The notes beneath the pieces are model-generated. The model was not told the DNA's origin. It saw only the letters and a program-made list of their open reading frames with translations, and ran no database searches. From contig JASSKH010000014.1 in assembly GCA_031763025.1 (NCBI GenBank), forward strand, positions 10,034,563-10,098,562: a stretch of 64,000 bases of DNA, given 5' to 3'. Shown here one piece after another: positions 12,501 through 19,418 of this stretch. Source of the stretch: Macrocystis pyrifera. Taxonomy: Eukaryota; Sar; Phaeophyceae; Laminariales; Laminariaceae. The first letter of the stretch is position 1. Each line of letters opens with the position of its first letter. A program made the translations under genes and the position numbers.

Positions 12501-15500
12501 CGGTGCCCAGGTATTGACACTGTAGCGCAGGCAACCAACGACTTTTCCCCCTTTGATCGCTGCTCTCCATACAATATGCCGCAGGTATCGCGGTGCCCGA
12601 GGAGTACTTCTACGTCCTGACAGCGCAAATCGCGGAAGCTAGCGGCGCAGAGTGCAAGTCGACCACGTGCTACGGAACGAAAGCTTCGGACTTCCCAGAC
12701 CTCGTGAGCAAAGCGCGCGCGCCTCGTGCCGGCTCAGCCCGTTTCGGACACTTTTTAAGGAATATATACTTGGTATATATATACATAGCGACCAAATCAT
12801 GGTACAATGGTTGGTAGCGTTGCTGTTATCAACCATCTAGGAGCACCCAGACGTAGTAGGGGTAGGATAATGTTGCGCCCGTACCGTGCGATTGCTTGCA
12901 TTCAAACCGCTGTAACTCGGACGCCAACTTGCATCAATCCCCCAATCGGCAATCACGCCGTCGCGGTTGCCGTGATCGTCCCTTTTTTTCTTCACCTTCA
13001 GTTTTTTTCCTATCAAGTCCCCAGAGGGTTCTTACTATAACCCCCACTTTTTCTGGGCTCGAACTGCTTGAAACTACGGTGGGATCACTTTTTTTAGTAC
13101 AGTGCAAGCCCAAGAATAAGAAATAAGCCTTTTTAAAATGAACGCGAGGCTCTTTTTGGGCGGAACAGCCAAGAAAATCGGATTAATGAATCGTTCTCAG
13201 CTGCGACCTCGCAGCTACACTATATCCCATACAGTAGCCTATGCTCAATGTTGTTCATGGACGGTGTCACACATAAGGTTGAGGGCGTGTCCAAACGTAA
13301 ATCGAGAATCGAAATCGAAAATCGAAAATCGAAATCGAAAATCGAAATGATAGTACGAAAATCGAAATCGATAATCGAAATGATAGTAAACTTGGCGCTG
13401 ATTGGTCCAGGGCGCAAACATGTCCCCCTTCGTTTTTTACGTTCCGAGATAATGAACGACTTACCGGCCCAATGCCAAAATCAAAAAGTTGACAGCAGGA
13501 AATCGAAAAGCAAATCGAAAACACGAACAGCAACAATTCAGCGCGTGCTACTGGTCACCGCAGCCAGGTCGAAATATCACATCAGAACCGCCGTACACAA
13601 GATCAAATCCACAGCTAGCACGGCAACACAGCCGCACAGACCCCCCGTGAACAGCCAGCAGGCGAACCGCAACACCAGCCCGACATTATCCGGCCTTTGT
13701 GTCCCGGCGTTCGAGCCAGAGCGAATATAGGTTGAGGAAAATTCAGGATGATGCCCTCGAGAACGAGGTCGGAAGTTCGTTCTCAAAATAATTTCAAGTT
13801 TGATCCCGGGGCGTCAACGCTGGACGCGCCACCACCTCCATGGGAGGCCCAACGACCTCCCGGAATCGAATTGCCGTCGCGTTTGCCTGCTTCTGTGGTG
13901 GATCTGTGTTGCCGAGCGCTAGATTGTCGGCATGTGTGCACAGTTGCGAACGGCCCCGAAAAGGCTGTGCTTTCCGTTGCTTTTCGCTTGGATTTCTGTT
14001 TCCTCTTTTCGATCCTGTTTGGACACCTGGGCTAATTTTTTTTCGAAATCGAATTGAAGTCGATTTTCGATTTTCGATTTCGCTTTTCGGTTCTGCTCGG
14101 ACTCGCCCCAAGAGGTTTCTGCTCATATCAGGCGTTTCTTCTTGGCGGACACCATACTGTAGGAAAGTGTGGCGTTGTGAAAAAAAACTTAACACCAGTA
14201 CCCCTTTTGACTTGATTATAGTATAGCAACCTACAGTATAATATATTTTTTGTTGGCGGGCACCATGTACCAACTGTAGGAAAGTGTCGCGTTCTGCGAA
14301 AAGCAGTAACACCGTTAAGTCTCTTGACACTTCGCGAGCCGGCGAGAGAAGAAAGGGCCTGAAATCTTCTCGTGATAAAAATGAAGGCGCGAACCGTAGG
14401 GGGGAAGAAGAGGGAGGAGGGATTCGCTACTCGTACGTGACACCGGATCTGAGTCACGAGTACTTTATAGAGGAAGGAGATAGAAAAGGAGGGCGAAGAT
14501 AATAAACGGGAATAAAAAAAAAAAAAAAAAGCATAAGTTATCATGGCATACCAGGCTGCAGCCTAAAAAGCCGTATAAGTCTCGCATGGTCGTAGGATAG
14601 GAGTAACTTTTTTTTGTACGTAACCCCTCCCAAAAAACGCCTTTAACCCATGTGGGACCCCCAAGACGGCGACGAAAGACAACGGTTGGTATCGTCGGTG
14701 TTTGCTGATCAGCCGTTTACGGGCGCAGCGCACAGCGATACAGCAGTGTACGGATATATCACTCTGACCCAAAACGTAAAGAACTTTTGGACTTGATTAT
14801 TTACATGCTAGCTGCCCCTATATTTTGGGTCAGGCTGGGTTCGCCTGAGTGTCTGTACGGTGGGTGTCCCGGCTCAAGAGAGGGCACGCTATTAATCAGA
14901 AAATACAGTACTGATACTACTCAAGCAGGAGCCAAATCGGCTGGACCCGCCTATAGACTAAAGCTATACATGACATCCCACCGTAGATAGGAGAGAAGGC
15001 GATTAGGGGGACCATGGTGAGTGGGACCAAACATTGTAGGTAAAAAATGGGTAAACATCTATGTTTTTTTCGTGCACCGTAGGTCCTATTTACTATGGTC
15101 TTCCGTGATAGTCAAGAGAGGCGTTTTCAGGATGTACCATACCTCTCTTAGCCCTTTTCGAACCGCAGTCCCGTTTTGGTGACAAAATGGTTAGAATTAG
15201 AGTGGTTTGTGCCCTTAAGGAGACTGCAGTCCTACGTAAAAGGCTCAAGTCGGGGTACCCGCTGCTGTGGCGAGAACGATGGTGCGACACGAGTAGAACA
15301 TGCCGTAAATAGCGTTGAGTTCGCTTGCAGGGGTGGCAATCGTTTCTTCGGCGCTCGATTTTTTCCCGGAACGGGAAGGTTTCCATTATCGAACAAGAAG
15401 GGAGGCGTTTTCGGAAGATCTGGTCGAGAGAGAGAGCGATACCCGGTAGAGAAGAGAGCCTTCCGTTCCGCAAATAGAGTGTGTTCGTCTTTTGGCACCC

Positions 15501-16332
15501 TCACCGCTGTAAAAACTAAATGAGCGCCGAAAAAACGATTGTGTACCCCTGTGCGAATTCAACGCTATTTACCGTAATGCAGGGGAACCTGCTATTACGG
15601 AGGTCTGTCTATAGTTAACAGGACCTATGGCATACATAAAATCCTATATATTTAGGTATTTTTACTAACAATATTTGGTCCTGTTTACTATGGTCCCCCG
15701 TTTACTATGGTCCCCCGTAGTAGTCTATTAACATCACGGGGAACCATAGTAAATAGGACCTACGGTATACGCAAAAACCCTTTATATTTCCGTACTTTTG
15801 GTAACAATATTTGGTCCTATTAACTATGGCCCGCCGTAACAGTGATGAGGACCCAATGTGGTGTGTGTATACATGGAGCAGTAGAGGGGGATACGTGGGT
15901 GGTTTATTTACTATGGGTCTTAGCCCGGGTGCTGTATTTTTGTATTCGTTTGTGTTTTTCTTTTTATTTCATCCTCCGGCGGATTGGTAAAAAAAAAGCA
16001 AAAAGCTTGAGCTCACCACACTTACACGTTTAGAACACGTGTCGCGTGTCAGCCTGACCCGTCGCCGCTCCCGTTGTTGTTGTTGTTGGTGGTGGTGGTG
16101 GTGGTGTTTTCTTTTTTTTCAAGTGGGTTCTGATTGTTATGTGCCCTGGTACCCAATTTCCGGGTAGTTGGTCGGTTGAGAAGCTCCGCCCCGGTGACTT
16201 AACGTTTCCGTCAAAAATTGCTGCTCGTACCTCAAGGAAACCCGTATACCCTGATCGTGCGTCGTTTCCACACTCGATACGTACTGGCGGTAGTTGCGGG
16301 GTCCGACGGACGAGCTGCCTCGTCTCGCCGTG

Positions 16333-16363
<31 letters not shown>

Positions 16364-18796
16364 GCCTTCCCCTTCCAGGTGCTGGAGCTGGACCCGTCGA
16401 AACACGGGTTGTTATTGACAGCTATTAGTTAATACCTACCTGGTACCTACCAATCTGGCCGGAAATATAGGGATCGTTCAGACAGTACTATGAAGACCGA
16501 GCGATCGTTGTATTTGCGCCCAGAGTTTTACTCCCAGAGTAGTGCCGTTGGTGTTGTCACATTTACTCTCAAATGAAGGATTCCGTGGAGCTCTATCCCT
16601 TTTAGTACTGCAGTCCCGATTTGGGGACAAATCACTTGGAATTAGACTGGTTTGTCCCCAAATCGGGACTGCGGTATTGAAGGGGTTAAGGGGCTGGAGA
16701 CCTATTAACAGGAAGATCCGAGAAGCCACAAAAAGTCGAAATTCGGCTGCCTAAAATAAAAATACACGAGACGAAGAAGGCACACACAAGATAAAATCAA
16801 TGTGCAAGCTGAATTAACATGGCCGCGGATATATCCTCTCAACTACAGCGCAGAGTTTCCCCCGTTCCCTCAACTACTGACCAACTCGTGGCTACCGACT
16901 ACCAGCGGTTGCTGTCTGGAGTGCTGCCTGTACCGTACGAAACGCACGGGAGTCGTGAACACAGAGAGGAACACGCCTCCTTACTGTATGGGGTGCTTGC
17001 TATCAAGAGTGACGAACTCGCGGACATGCAGTGAAAAAGGAACAATCGAATCAAGAACCACCCACCACACAAGCATCAACGATCGCCATCTCTTGCCGGA
17101 CTGTCAGACAAAGGCGCAGCACAGCTATGATACCACGTCCCTGATAATTGCGAGGGTCATTCCCCATGAAGGGTATACAACTCGCCAACACTAAAAAAGG
17201 CCAGTGGCGTAAATAACAAGCACCAGGTACATACTACTGCCTGGTGAAAAACCAAGCCAGAAAAAAAACGACGACTGCTTCTCTCGTGATGGCGTGCGCG
17301 CCGGTCATGGGTCTCCGTGTGCCGTCCTGCTGCCGTTTTTCATGGCCGCCTCATCGCCTTACCCCAATCGGCCCGCTCCTTTGCACGTGCTCTCGTTGCC
17401 ACTCCCTTCCAGTCGGTTCCCTTTCTCCCCCGTCTCGAAAAACGAAGTGCTCCTCGCACTCGCGGTTCTGATCTGAAGAACAAAGATTCTGGGGCAGGGT
17501 GAGTTCAATCCGCCTCTTCCCCCCTCGTCGACGCTCTGTCTCCCTCCTCCTTCGTCGTCGAATCCAGCCTCCTACCGGCGCAATAGACTGTGCCTTAGTC
17601 TGGCCTGTGGTGGCGCCTGCCTCCGCGCGCGAACATCCCGATTGAGCATTGCTGCTCTGCCGCTGCTGCCTTACAATAGATGCGCGAATCGTAGGTGTCC
17701 GTGCCTGACGCACCACGTACGACCCAAATCTACCACCACGAGTAAATCTCGCGGCCCCACGCAGCAGCAGGAAGGTATCACTCCTTGAGGGTGAGTCCGG
17801 CCTTGAAACCCCCAGAAAGACCAACCCCCCTCTCTATGAGCCTGATAGGGCATGCCTCACAGCATGCCTTGCCGAGGCAGCGAGGGGAACGGAGAAGTAT
17901 GTACCCCTGAAATACTTTCCCGACCCGATTTTCCTCCGAAACACCACTCTGACCGAAACTTTGAGTTCCGTTCGATGTTCACACTACTGCATCCTGTTTT
18001 CACGATAAAAACACCCCCTTGGACGGATTTAAGACCCGGTTTCCTCCAAAACGTGGCGGGCACACACAACGAAATTATTACGGGGGTCCATAGTTAACAG
18101 GACCTATGGTGTACATAAAAACCTATATATTTACCTATTTTTACTAACAAAATTTGGTCCCGTTAACTATGGACCCCCGTAATAGTGGCCCTGGAAATAT
18201 TTCGTGGAGAAGGTTGCATAGACACTTCGCTCGGTGTACTCAGTACGCCCTCCCCGTTGTCGAGACATCGCATTGTCTTACCACCCGGGTGATATTTCTT
18301 ATCATCCGGGTGATAGCGTCATACGGGACCAATCTGGACCCTATCACCCGGGTGATAGTGTCATACGTTACCAATCTGGACCGAAATGTAAGGGCCTTCT
18401 AGACATCGGTATTCATACTATTACAGGGGTCCATCGTTAATAGGGGACCTATGGTATACATAAAAAAAACAACTATATATTCACCTTTTTTATGAACAAT
18501 AGTTGGTCCTGTTTACTATGGTCCCCCCGTAATAAGCGGTCCTTACTTGTATTTACGGCGTCAGATTCTGAACGGTGATTGTATTCCCCGGACAATTATC
18601 TAGACGCCTCGCTCGCTCTCCCCGTTTTTTGTTCAGAAAACCGGCTTTTGCTCGAACGTTCGTCGGAGGAGGGGATGGGGTGCACTATATTTGTTGCGGG
18701 TTACACGGGCGAGCGTCAGTGTCGCGTGCCTACCACACCGAAAAAATGCGTTGTTGTCCCGCTTATTTACCGCCCTGTTGCTTCGCCGCGGTACCG

Positions 18797-18844
<48 letters not shown>

Positions 18845-19379
18845 ACCCCCCCCCCGTCTTCCCAGATGCTGGAGCTATACCCGTCGAACAAGTTTCTCCT
18901 TCGAGGAGAAGACTACACCCGTCTGCAGTCGCTGGGGTGTCTGCGTGATCAAGCTGCAGCCGAGCTTCGGGGGGGAGTTCTGGATCCTGGGAGACGTTTT
19001 CATAGAGGTAAGAGGGGGAGAGACTCGAGGAAGGTTTTCGTCGAGGGGGGCGTGGGATGGGGGGCGGCGCGAAAAGACAATCGGCTCAAAAAAATGGGGG
19101 GGGGGGGGGGGGGGGGGGTGTACTCGATAGGAGAGATGTACTCGATCTCATGCATGGCCGTAGTCGTATGACCATAGACCCTCGCATCCCTACAATGCCG
19201 GGACGGAGCATGTCGGGTTTTCACCGACCAGGCAGACATTGCTTGCACCAAGCGCGAAGCGCCGTGAGGTGTCCGGCGAGTCGCATGAAGGTTGAGCTGC
19301 ATCCTACTAAGAACCGCTTGTGAGGCGGACTTGCATATGGATGACAGCTTCAATGAGTTAGTTTAATTTCCGGTGTGGC

Positions 19380-19418
<39 letters not shown>

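Larger units (their letters stand above)
12192..12584 (+). other. protease intron 5
   Basis: GT-AG intron of 393 bp. It holds inverted TATCGAAA/TTTCGATA words, an inverted copy of the preceding exon, and a C run at about 12,421-12,448. Confidence 0.75.
12704..18865 (+). other. protease intron 6 (6.2 kb)
   Basis: The longest intron of the protease. It contains families A, B, E and F, an AATCGAAA-rich inverted pair, a decoy exon at 16,379-16,432, microsatellites and a 47-base C run next to its acceptor. The open frames at 16,802-17,194 and 17,351-17,824 have no recognisable motif. Confidence 0.65.

Noticed and set aside
17351-17824. 157-codon minus-strand frame, Arg-rich
   Set aside because: GC-rich sequence opens all frames here; there is no motif or splice-consistent neighbour.
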